Positions 8,196 to 16,098 of a stretch of 64,000 nt of DNA are shown piece after piece. The DNA is from G963422595 sp963422595 (GTDB taxonomy: Bacteria; Pseudomonadota; Gammaproteobacteria; UBA4575), in NCBI GenBank assembly GCA_963422595.1, contig OY730298.1, forward strand, positions 496,001 to 560,000, read 5' to 3'. Numbering within the stretch: position 1 is the first letter of the stretch; each line of letters begins with the position of its first letter. The position numbers and the translations under genes are program-made. The notes below the pieces were generated by a model. It was not told where the DNA came from and ran no database searches. It worked only from the letters and a program-made list of their open reading frames with translations.

Positions 8196-9479
8196 ATGTC
8201 GAATTTTTTTCGACGTCTTTTTGTTACAATAGCCGGAAGCGGGCTATTGCTCGGATTTCTTTGGTGGTTTGCCGGCGTAACCACTACACAAAAGCCGTGG
8301 ACGTCTGCCGAAATAAATATCCTACGCTCACTTTGGATAAAGGGTATTCCCCCTCCACCCGCAAATACTGGCAACGCCGTTGCGAATCGTCCGCAAGCCG
8401 CTCAACTTGGGCACCAACTATTTTTCGATACACGTTTAAGCGCTAACGGAAAAATTTCCTGTGCCACCTGCCATCAGCCAGAACAGTTTTTTACCGATGG
8501 CTTAAAAGTCGCGCAAGGGATACAAGCCGGAACCCGTAACACGATGAGCCTTATTGGGGTCGTGTATAGCCCCTGGTTTTTTTGGGATGGTCGGAAAGAT
8601 AGCCTTTGGTCGCAGGCTTTATCACCGTTGGAAGCCATGATCGAACATGCAGGCTCCCGCACGCAATATGCGCACCTGATTTCACAGGATAAAAATTACC
8701 GCGCCAGATATGAATTACTCTTCGGGCCTCTACCGAATGTAACAGATAACTCACGCTTTCCTATGGCTGCTGGCCCGGTTGATAAAAAAGAGTGGAGTGA
8801 CGTATGGCAAGCGATGTTGCCGAAGGATAAAGAGACGATAAACAGGATTTTTGCGAACATAGCAAAATCAATCGCTGCCTATGAGCGATTATTGCTACCC
8901 GGACCATCACGGTTTGATCTCTACGTTGATGGCGTAATTGATGACGACGTAAAGAAGATAGAGATGCTTAACCGCGATGAAATTGCTGGTCTCAGATTAT
9001 TTATTGGCAAAGCACAATGTATCAACTGCCATAACGGAGCACTTTTTACCAATAACGAATTTCACAACACAGGCATATTGCCGCCCCCCGGCAAACTTCC
9101 CGGCATGGGTCGCGTTAGTGCTGTACGGGTCGCACGCGCTGACCCTTTTAATTGTCTGGGGTCATTTAATGATGCCGCAAACCAGCAATGTCTCGAATTG
9201 CGCTTCACCAGAACCGGGGATGAATTGATCGGTGCACATAAAGTACCGTCACTCAGGTATGTCGCAGACACCGGCCCATATATGCATGCCGGCCAATTAA
9301 ACAGTCTTGCCGAGGTGATCGATCACTATAACCGTGCGCCACCAGCAATGATTGGTCACAATGAATCCAAGCCTTTGGGTTTAAGCAAAAAAGAGAAACG
9401 ACAACTTGAAGCCTTTCTACGTACACTATCCGGGCCATTGGAAACTGATTTGAAGTGGCTGACACGACCGGCCTCTTAA
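8196..9479 (+). CDS. Diheme cytochrome c peroxidase / MauG-family protein
   Basis: A 427-residue protein with an N-terminal anchor or signal helix (about residues 7-28) and two c-type heme sites, CATCH at 89-93 and CINCH at 275-279. The spacing and surrounding residues (LFFDTRLSANGKISC, GLRLFIGKAQC, KVPSLRYVADTGPYMHAG) match the bacterial cytochrome c peroxidase/MauG superfamily. Family members reduce hydrogen peroxide or oxidise protein residues in the periplasm. Within the superfamily, peroxidase and MauG-like roles cannot be told apart here. It is 10 bases downstream of the YtkA-like gene and ends the cluster. Confidence 0.9.
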   Translation: MSNFFRRLFVTIAGSGLLLGFLWWFAGVTTTQKPWTSAEINILRSLWIKGIPPPPANTGNAVANRPQAAQLGHQLFFDTRLSANGKISCATCHQPEQFFTDGLKVAQGIQAGTRNTMSLIGVVYSPWFFWDGRKDSLWSQALSPLEAMIEHAGSRTQYAHLISQDKNYRARYELLFGPLPNVTDNSRFPMAAGPVDKKEWSDVWQAMLPKDKETINRIFANIAKSIAAYERLLLPGPSRFDLYVDGVIDDDVKKIEMLNRDEIAGLRLFIGKAQCINCHNGALFTNNEFHNTGILPPPGKLPGMGRVSAVRVARADPFNCLGSFNDAANQQCLELRFTRTGDELIGAHKVPSLRYVADTGPYMHAGQLNSLAEVIDHYNRAPPAMIGHNESKPLGLSKKEKRQLEAFLRTLSGPLETDLKWLTRPAS

Positions 9480-9724
9480 GGCTGTGGATGTGTCATAAAT
9501 CTGGACTACCTGCTAATAATTTTACAGAACAGCTATATTAAGTGCGGATGCTTATACTCACCATTCTACGAAAACTATAACTAAGAACTGCATTCCCATG
9601 CTCCCAGGCTTTACCAGTATGTCGTTATTTAAGACTATTTAATATCGGCAATTTTAGCCTACACATAGCATTTATTATGCTGTTATCATAAGGCTGTAGA
9701 CATAACTTTCTTATGGGATTTATT

Positions 9725-10057
9725 ATGGTACCCGTAAATAATCCTTTGGATTCTATGATACCGGCAAGTTGGACGGAAGCTAGTGCCAGAGACGCGGCTG
9801 CCGCGGAAGGCTTAACGCTTAATGATGATCATCTGCAAGCCTTGCGCGCGCTGCAGGAATATTACTCGCGCCATGAAGTCAATCATATCAACGTGCGTGA
9901 ACTGCACGATGCGTTAGATGAAAAGTTTCATCTTAAGGGGGGAATAAAGTATTTATATAGCTTATTCCCCGGCGGGCCTGTTGCTCAGGGCTGTAGGCTT
10001 GCGGGATTACAACCTCCTGCCGGTGCTATAGACAAAGGCTTCGGTAGCGTCGTTTAG
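9725..10057 (+). CDS. DsrC/TusE-family sulfur relay-like protein lacking the penultimate cysteine
   Basis: A 110-residue protein of the DsrC/TusE/DsvC fold: W16 region, helical middle, and the C-terminal block KYLYSLFPGGPVAQGCRLAG. Cys90 corresponds to the upstream cysteine (CysB) of DsrC. The residue 11 positions later, where the reactive penultimate cysteine should be, is Ala101, and the tail is extended (IDKGFGSVV). It therefore cannot act as a standard TusE, which depends on that cysteine. I chose the ATG at 9725, with GGGA 6 bases upstream, over the ATG at 9713, which lacks a ribosome binding site. No other dsr or tus genes lie nearby. Confidence 0.85.
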   Translation: MVPVNNPLDSMIPASWTEASARDAAAAEGLTLNDDHLQALRALQEYYSRHEVNHINVRELHDALDEKFHLKGGIKYLYSLFPGGPVAQGCRLAGLQPPAGAIDKGFGSVV

Positions 10058-10344
10058 TCTATACCTGATAAATAATACTCATTTCTGTTTCCGGTCAAGC
10101 GTAGGTGCTGTAGTAAATTCAGTATCAAATATTACACGACTCATATTGTGGCAAGGCAGCCGCCGTGTAATCCGGTTTTATCCCCAGTGCGAGAGAATGA
10201 TCAGCGAAACTAGCCGAAAAATACTCTGAAGTGGCAACCTAAACGCCGCGTCCCAACCAGCGTTGTTCGCAATGGTGAAAGGAATGCAACAAGCCCGGCG
10301 TGGTTTATTCTTTACTTGCTATACAGAACGGCTTGACATGCCAG

Positions 10345-10725
10345 TTAAATGGGCAAGGCACTTTTACTGAATGCAACTACCATGATATACGCAAACGTCA
10401 GTATAGCTAGACACCATGAAATAACACGTATTCCCATAGTCCTGCCGCGCTTTAGTGCGATTGTGCCTAATACTATATAGAATACTAAAGCTATAATTTT
10501 CACGTTTATCCAAATGGCAGGGCCCGGGTATTGAGCAGTAATGAATACCAACGCAATCGCCGATAGTAGTAACAGCGCATCATTGACGTGGGGGGCAATC
10601 CTGGCCCAACGTTTATGTAACGTTGCAGAGGACTGCATCATCCAAATCCCGCGTATAAAAAATCCCGCAATCGAAATGAATGCGGTCGTGATATGGATAA
10701 TTTTTAAGATATTGTAACCATTCAT
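10345..10725 (-). CDS. SirB2-family membrane protein
   Basis: A 126-residue protein with four predicted membrane helices, starting IIHITTAFISIAGFFIRG and containing KRWARIAPHVNDALLLLSA, the signature of the SirB2 family. The molecular role of the family is poorly defined despite the historic invasion regulator name. The gene stands alone with gene-poor stretches of about 290 and 430 bases on its two sides. Confidence 0.85.
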   Translation of the reverse strand: MNGYNILKIIHITTAFISIAGFFIRGIWMMQSSATLHKRWARIAPHVNDALLLLSAIALVFITAQYPGPAIWINVKIIALVFYIVLGTIALKRGRTMGIRVISWCLAILTFAYIMVVAFSKSALPI

Positions 10726-11158
10726 AACATACGCCTGTATCTTAGTTAGGCTTCTAATGACATAACACCAAAGCTATTAAGTAACCACTTATGGTTGAAA
10801 GTGAAATACCTGTTAATGGCCGCTTATAAGAACGTCTGTAAGCACGAAATTGTTCCCTTGAGGTTACCGTTGTCAAATTGATACCATTTGCAGCGGATTA
10901 GATTATATTCCCATCGCGATACATATCAATAGCTTATGTACATTCATCGCTATTTCTGAAGGCTAACTAAGCTTATCGGTGATGCGCGGTTACTTTTGGT
11001 AATCACAGTTTTTCTTCGTATTTATTTGTGGAATCATTCAGAGTGTGTGTTACACAAGGCTAAATTAGCACGTCTGCCCGCACGGGAAAAACAGTTTCAT
11101 TAACTGGTTTTTTCAACGCTTGGCGTAGTCTTGGAAATCATCAGGTTATGATACGCTA
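10726..11158. other. Intergenic region upstream of hypothetical gene
   Basis: A 433-base gap between two divergent genes. Near its right end lies an A-run/T-run hairpin (11087-11113, listed separately) and a small CCCG-CA-CGGG inverted repeat just before it. I saw no coding frame with family similarity and no tRNA or known riboswitch. Confidence 0.4.
11087..11113. terminator. Possible intrinsic terminator hairpin
   Basis: AAAAACAGTT and AACTGGTTTTTT form a hairpin of about 10 pairs with one bulged G and a 5-base loop, ending in six T. The stem is AT-rich and weak. It lies 45 bases upstream of the gene at 11159, with no identified transcript to terminate on the left, so it may instead act in the leader of that gene. 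Confidence 0.3.
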
Positions 11159-11566
11159 ATGTCTTCAAACAACAGGTCTGATTATATCCTGCTATCTGAG
11201 TTAATTCACAGGTTAGAAGACAATACATATTACCGTGTGTTTGCTAAAACATTGGCACTTACAGCCAATTCGGACGACTTGCAACCGTCGGATAGTGATC
11301 TCGTTAAGGCAATGTTTGATTTTTTTATAAAAGAAGATGAATTAAAAATCAGCTACAACGGAGCCGTAGTGTCTCCGGATTTTATTGAATCGGAAGTTCA
11401 CCGCAGGGCACTAGCAAAAATGCACCCTGATGAAGACTTAGAGCTTGCGAAAGAACTGGAACGCAGACTTATTTGGGAGCAGGAAGTTTATATAAAAGTG
11501 CAGGATTTAAAAAGGCTATATGCAAACAAGTGCATCGTGTTTCCAAAATCATTGTTAGCTGGATAG
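11159..11566 (+). CDS. Hypothetical protein (135 aa)
   Basis: I do not recognise this protein. It is acidic, mostly helical in appearance, with no signal peptide or membrane segment; a charged helix (DLELAKELERRLIWEQEVYIKVQDLKRL region, residues 97-124) may form a coiled coil. Codon use resembles its neighbours, which supports it being real. There is no clear ribosome binding site before the ATG. It lies about 200 bases upstream of rpoH on the same strand, but the CIRCE promoter region separates them. Confidence 0.55.
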   Translation: MSSNNRSDYILLSELIHRLEDNTYYRVFAKTLALTANSDDLQPSDSDLVKAMFDFFIKEDELKISYNGAVVSPDFIESEVHRRALAKMHPDEDLELAKELERRLIWEQEVYIKVQDLKRLYANKCIVFPKSLLAG

Positions 11567-11698
11567 GAACGCATCTGAAAACTCATCCAGGAGATAACAC
11601 ACCTCTTGTGTTGCGGTGATTTTTTGTTGTCGAGACAGAATTTGAAGCATAACCTTTGGACTATTAATATTTTTATTTCTTTATACCTTTTGAACCTT

Positions 11699-11730
11699 TA
11701 TTATTAGCACTCTACTACTAAGAGTGCTAA
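11699..11730 (+). promoter_or_regulatory. CIRCE operator (HrcA site) with adjoining -10 box, upstream of rpoH
   Basis: TTAGCACTC (11704-11712), a 9-base spacer and GAGTGCTAA (11722-11730) make a perfect CIRCE element, the operator of the HrcA heat-shock repressor. A TATTAT hexamer (11699-11704) directly abuts the left arm as a likely -10 box; the -35 is weak. The operator ends 32 bases before the chosen rpoH start. HrcA itself is not in this window. Confidence 0.92.
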
Positions 11731-11762
11731 TATATTTTTTTCTACCATCAGGGGAGATGCAG

Positions 11763-12626
11763 TTGCATAAGTCAAGGTCAATTACGCCCTCACAGGTCTT
11801 TATGGCAGTGCCCACGGGTAACCTGGACTGTTATATTGCCTTTGCCTGTCAGGTTCCCGTGCTGGATATTGAAGAAGAGCGGGCTTTAGCCCGGCGTTTG
11901 CATGGATACCATGATCTTAATGCAGCCCGTACTTTAATTATTCATCATTTGCGCTTCGTAATACAAATCGCGCGTGGATATTCCGGTTATGGGTTACCAC
12001 TGGCCGATCTTATCCAGGAAGGTAACGTGGGCCTGATGAAAGCGGTAAAGCGTTTTGATCCACATAAAGGCGTACGTTTGGTTTCGTTCGCGGTACATTG
12101 GATTCGTGCCGAAATACATGAATTTGTGTTGCGTAACTGGCGCGTTGTCAAAATCGCCACCACCAAGGCACAGCGTAAATTGTTCTTTAATTTACGTAAC
12201 TCAAAAAAACGCCTTGCGTGGTTAAATCAGGATGAAGTTAAAAATGTTGCTAAAGATCTCGGCGTAAAACCTGCGGAAGTCATGGAAATGGAAAAGCGCC
12301 TCAGCAGTAGTGATCAGGGTTTTGATTTACCACACAATGCCGAAGACGATGATGCTTATGCGCCGGCCGCATTTTTGCGTCACGAATCTGGTAGTCCCGA
12401 GACTCAGGCGGAAGAAGCCGACTGGAAAATTTACCAAAACCAGCAGTTGCGAACTGCATTAACCACCCTGGATAATCGTAGTCGCGATATCATCACACGG
12501 CGTTGGTTGACGGAAAACCGGGCAACATTGCAAGAGCTGGCAGGAAAGTACAAGGTATCGGCGGAGCGCATACGTCAATTAGAACATAATGCCATTGAAA
12601 AACTTAAATCGGTGGTTGTTGTATAA
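11763..12626 (+). CDS. rpoH: RNA polymerase heat-shock sigma factor RpoH (sigma-32)
   Basis: Sigma-70 family factor that directs polymerase to heat-shock promoters. Region 2 (GNLDCYIAF to LIQEGNVGLMKAVKRFDP, VSFAVHWIRAEIHEFVLRNWR) and region 4 (ELAGKYKVSAERIRQLEHNAIEKL) are complete, and the RpoH box QRKLFFNLR that separates sigma-32 from other group factors is present. I chose the TTG at 11763 because GGGGAG lies 6 bases upstream; the ATG at 11757 directly touches that sequence, and the ATG at 11802 is a further option that would begin close to where E. coli RpoH aligns. The preceding CIRCE makes repression by HrcA likely. It converges with ctaA, 10 bases away. Confidence 0.96.
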   Translation: MHKSRSITPSQVFMAVPTGNLDCYIAFACQVPVLDIEEERALARRLHGYHDLNAARTLIIHHLRFVIQIARGYSGYGLPLADLIQEGNVGLMKAVKRFDPHKGVRLVSFAVHWIRAEIHEFVLRNWRVVKIATTKAQRKLFFNLRNSKKRLAWLNQDEVKNVAKDLGVKPAEVMEMEKRLSSSDQGFDLPHNAEDDDAYAPAAFLRHESGSPETQAEEADWKIYQNQQLRTALTTLDNRSRDIITRRWLTENRATLQELAGKYKVSAERIRQLEHNAIEKLKSVVVV

Positions 12627-12636
12627 TATTCTTAAC

Positions 12637-13677
12637 TCACGCGCGCCGTTGGGTTCTCATATGGGCCGGGCCGGACAAGTGAATCAATGTAAGCACGCCA
12701 AGTAATAGTAATGCGGCGCCACCATTATGCATCACGGCGATACCAACGGGTAAATGTAACACGATATTAGAGACACCAAGCGCAAGTTGTGCGAGCAGCA
12801 ATAATAAAGTCGCCCCAGCCGTTTTGCGTAAAATCCCTGTAGCATCAGTTTTCATCAAAAAACGTATTAGCACCACTAACCAGTAAAGAGCCACTATGAT
12901 GGCCAATAAGCGATGGCTTAGGTGAATTGCGGTGCGCGCAGGGTTATCTAATACGCCAAATTCATAGTTTGTTCCCAATCCGTGCCAAAACACAAAACCT
13001 TCCTTAAAGCTCATCTCCGGCCACCATTCACCTTGACAAGCAGGGAAGTCCGGACACGCTAAGGCGGCATAGTTTGCGCTGGTCCAACCCCCTAAAACAA
13101 TTTGCCCCAGCAATAATAACAACCCTATTATGATTATTGATCGCATTGCCCCATTACCGCTTTGCCGTGTGTTTCTGAAAGCGGGTGTAGTTTGCAACAC
13201 TAACCACCAAAGCAATGCCAATATAGCGAATCCGCCCAATAAATGCAGCATTACAATTAGGGGGTTTAGCAATAAGGTTACCGTCCACATTCCCAGCAAA
13301 GCTTGAAATATAACTAACCCTACAAGCAGCACTGGCAACACTGTCGGCTGATTTTTAGCGTTACGATTTTTCAATGCCAGAATAGCGATAAGTGCTATCA
13401 ATAGTCCAAGCATGCCCGCAAAGTAGCGATGCATGACTTCTTTCCAGGCCTTCTCCGTTTCCACGGCGCGTTGTGGATATGAGATATTCGCTTGTTCGAT
13501 TTCCTGTATAGATTCCGGAACTCCCAACAAATGTCCATAACAACCCGGCCAGTCCGGGCAGCCCAGGCCCGCGTGCGAGAGGCGAACGTAAGCACCAAGT
13601 GTCACCACTCCTAAAGCGAGAATACAAGCTAACAGCACAATGACGCGGAAAGATTTTTTTAGATTATCTTCAGTCAA
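12637..13677 (-). CDS. ctaA: Heme A synthase (COX15/CtaA family)
   Basis: Membrane enzyme that oxidises the C8 methyl of heme O to make heme A for the aa3-type oxidase encoded at 2057-6976. It has 346 residues and eight predicted helices in two homologous halves. Conserved His residues appear in MHRYFAG, MLHLLGG, HLSHRLLA and MHNGGAALLLL. Two cysteine pairs sit in outward loops, GLGCPDWPGCYG and ALACPDFPACQG, as in the proteobacterial enzymes. It is unusual only in being separated from the cox cluster and convergent with rpoH. Confidence 0.95.
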   Translation of the reverse strand: MTEDNLKKSFRVIVLLACILALGVVTLGAYVRLSHAGLGCPDWPGCYGHLLGVPESIQEIEQANISYPQRAVETEKAWKEVMHRYFAGMLGLLIALIAILALKNRNAKNQPTVLPVLLVGLVIFQALLGMWTVTLLLNPLIVMLHLLGGFAILALLWWLVLQTTPAFRNTRQSGNGAMRSIIIIGLLLLLGQIVLGGWTSANYAALACPDFPACQGEWWPEMSFKEGFVFWHGLGTNYEFGVLDNPARTAIHLSHRLLAIIVALYWLVVLIRFLMKTDATGILRKTAGATLLLLLAQLALGVSNIVLHLPVGIAVMHNGGAALLLLGVLTLIHLSGPAHMRTQRRA

Positions 13678-13831
13678 TTTCAGATACCCGTAGTGATCAT
13701 CTTAAGTGTTTCTTACTCTATAGAAATTGTATTGCTTCATGAATAAAAGCTAAAGCTGCCGCGCAAGCCCATAATAATCACTATTTTGCGTGAGCACGTC
13801 AGTTTATATTTACCTCAACTTAATTATACAT

Positions 13832-14698
13832 CTACGTTTTTTTAATTTTACTTAAGGGGATCTTTACCTCTGTAACCACTTCAGTGCCACGATCATCAGC
13901 CAGCTTGCGCGCGTATCCATAGATCACCTCATAGCTTGCCAAAAGCGAACCATTTGCATGGCGATATTTTTCATAAGCGCGCACGAGGCGCCGATATTTC
14001 TGTTTGCCCATTAAGCCTGGCGATGATACTGGAACACTGAATTTCCCTCGGCTACCAGTATCTTTCAGGTCCTGAAGCAATTGTCGTAAAGACCGATACT
14101 GAATATTAATTATCTCCATATCAACTACGGGATCAATAAATTCCGTTGCCAACAACATATCACCGACGTAATGCATATCAATAAATTCGTGCACGTGTTC
14201 ACCATCGTCCACTTGCGCCCAGCTATTCCGCAACTGCAAGAGTGTATCCGGGCCAAACGTAGAAAAAATTAACACCCCCCCCGGACGCATTACGCGCCTG
14301 CATTCCGACAACACCTGCATAAGGTCAGGGCACCACTGGAAAGTTGAGGTAGAAAAAATCAGATCAACAGTCTCATTAGTGAAGGGCAATCGTTCCGCGT
14401 CACCACAGACCAGTTTTTTGGTATGCCCATATCGCTTACGACATTGCAGCAACATCGGTAAGGCGATGTCACAGGCGATAATTGAACTATTGGGAAAGCG
14501 TGATTGTAGTCCCTGTAAACTACGCCCCGAACCGCTACCAATATCTAAAATGCAGGTGGCCTGTGGTGCCAACGTGTCCACTCGCTCAAGCGTACGGTCA
14601 CAGATAGCGTGCTGTACAACAGCGGCCGCGTCGTAACTGCCCGCGGCGCGTGAAAAATCGTCGCGTAGCTGGCGTTTGTTTATTTTTGAAGTGATCAA
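13832..14698 (-). CDS. bioC: Malonyl-ACP O-methyltransferase BioC
   Basis: SAM-dependent methyltransferase that methylates malonyl-ACP so it can enter fatty-acid elongation as a disguised primer for pimelate, the first step of biotin synthesis. The 288-residue protein has the SAM-binding motif ILDIGSGSGRSL near residues 50-61, acidic D at IACDIA, and the typical N-terminal segment FSRAAGSYDAAAVVQ. It overlaps bioH by 4 bases, so the two are translationally coupled. BioB, BioF, BioA and BioD are not in the window. Confidence 0.92.
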   Translation of the reverse strand: MITSKINKRQLRDDFSRAAGSYDAAAVVQHAICDRTLERVDTLAPQATCILDIGSGSGRSLQGLQSRFPNSSIIACDIALPMLLQCRKRYGHTKKLVCGDAERLPFTNETVDLIFSTSTFQWCPDLMQVLSECRRVMRPGGVLIFSTFGPDTLLQLRNSWAQVDDGEHVHEFIDMHYVGDMLLATEFIDPVVDMEIINIQYRSLRQLLQDLKDTGSRGKFSVPVSSPGLMGKQKYRRLVRAYEKYRHANGSLLASYEVIYGYARKLADDRGTEVVTEVKIPLSKIKKT

Positions 14699-15465
14699 TT
14701 TATGTTTATGCTTCTGTCAACCCAGCGTAAAAAATGATTTGGGTGAGAAATAAACGGCGCGTGTCCAGCACCTGATACTATTTCTAACCTGGCATTTTCC
14801 CATATAGTGATCGTCCGTTTTGCCGTGTTGACGGGTAATACCTGATCCTTCCCGCCATGGAGCAATCTGACAGGTAAAGAATGTAGAATTGTATCCGCGC
14901 GCACGTCTGTCTGTTGCAACCATTGCAGTCCCCAGGTAATTTTTTCTAAGTGCCGTTGTTGGTTGGATAACGCCGTGTTTAAAAGTTCCAGGGTACGTCT
15001 TGCCGACTCGGTATTTACTACCTGTAAGGCGCAAAATTTTTTTAGTGTCCGTTGGGGTGCGTGCACATATTGTTGAGAAAAATCTTTAAGGTTATCCATG
15101 CGCATACCATCTGGCCATTGCGGGTCGGCGACAAATTTTGGGGCACTTGCTACCAGCATCATCCTGGCGACGCGGTGAGGAAGCTGTTTTGTGAATAGCT
15201 GCGCCAGCAAGCCCCCTAACGACCAGCCTATAATTGTGCAGGTTTGTGGCAAACATTTAGCCAACATTTCAACCCCCTGTTCGGTGCCGTAATCCCACTT
15301 GATGGCGTGACTACCGCCGTGTCCGGGAAGGTCCACGCACCAAACCCGAAAATCTCGACTTAATTGACCCACGCAAGGCTGCCAAATTTTCGAACTTGAT
15401 CCCCATCCATGTAACAATACAAGGTCCGGCCCCTTACCAGTTTTTAAGCTATGTAATTCCGCCAC
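14695..15465 (-). CDS. bioH: Pimeloyl-ACP methyl ester carboxylesterase BioH
   Basis: Alpha/beta hydrolase that removes the methyl group added by BioC from pimeloyl-ACP. The 256-residue protein has the oxyanion motif LLHGWG, the nucleophile elbow GWSLGG with Ser82, an Asp in LLHGGKDQVLP and the catalytic His in GAGHAPFISHP. The start is GTG at 15465; an in-frame TGA lies only 12 bases upstream, so it cannot extend further. The start codon is separated from the divergent plsY start codon by a single base. Confidence 0.92.
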   Translation of the reverse strand: MAELHSLKTGKGPDLVLLHGWGSSSKIWQPCVGQLSRDFRVWCVDLPGHGGSHAIKWDYGTEQGVEMLAKCLPQTCTIIGWSLGGLLAQLFTKQLPHRVARMMLVASAPKFVADPQWPDGMRMDNLKDFSQQYVHAPQRTLKKFCALQVVNTESARRTLELLNTALSNQQRHLEKITWGLQWLQQTDVRADTILHSLPVRLLHGGKDQVLPVNTAKRTITIWENARLEIVSGAGHAPFISHPNHFLRWVDRSININ

Positions 15466-15466
15466 A

Positions 15467-16075
15467 ATGGATTTTCAAGACGCTATTACAACTCCAATAT
15501 TACTCATAGTAGCCGCCTATTTGCTTGGTTCAATCAACAGTGCGATTTTAACAAGTTGGGTTATGAACCTGCCCGATCCCCGTAGCTCAGGTTCTGGCAA
15601 TCCTGGGGCAACCAATGTATTGCGCGTTGGTAATAAGCTCGCAGCGGCGGTCACCCTGCTCGGCGACCTGCTGAAAGGCCTTATCCCGGTGTTAATTACT
15701 GACATCTTTATGGGCGACGAATATCTGGTTGCCGCCGTAGGTTTAGCCGCCTTATTAGGGCATCTGTATCCGCTCTATTATCGACTTCAGGGCGGTAAGG
15801 GCGTAGCGACAATGCTGGGCGTGTTACTCGGAACAGACTGGGTGTTGGGGGTGTTGTGGATGCTGGTCTGGTTAAGTGTGGCATTTTTATTTCGTTACTC
15901 TTCACTGGCGGCATTATCGGCAACCCTGGCCATGGTTTTTGGCGTCTGGTTCAGGTCCATGAATAGCTGGATTATAGGAGTTCTGACAGTAATTGCGTTA
16001 CTAATCTTTTGGCGACATCGCCGTAACATCAGTGATTTATTGTCGGGTAAAGAATCAAAGCTGGGAAAAGACTAG
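15467..16075 (+). CDS. plsY: Glycerol-3-phosphate acyltransferase PlsY
   Basis: Integral membrane enzyme that acylates glycerol-3-phosphate from acyl-phosphate, the first committed step of phospholipid synthesis. The 202-residue protein has the family motifs AYLLGSINSA, GSGNPGATNVLR and YRLQGGKGVATMLG. No ribosome binding site precedes the ATG, and its upstream region lies entirely inside bioH on the other strand. It converges with tsaD, ending 23 bases before that gene's stop. Confidence 0.94.
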   Translation: MDFQDAITTPILLIVAAYLLGSINSAILTSWVMNLPDPRSSGSGNPGATNVLRVGNKLAAAVTLLGDLLKGLIPVLITDIFMGDEYLVAAVGLAALLGHLYPLYYRLQGGKGVATMLGVLLGTDWVLGVLWMLVWLSVAFLFRYSSLAALSATLAMVFGVWFRSMNSWIIGVLTVIALLIFWRHRRNISDLLSGKESKLGKD

Positions 16076-16098
16076 CGAACTTCTGATTTATTCATGGA

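Noticed and set aside
10058..10344. Possible structured RNA: ATTACACG and CGTGTAAT arms 23 bases apart near 10130-10170
   Set aside because: Only 8 pairs with a long loop, no match to a known riboswitch core, and the downstream gene lies on the other strand.
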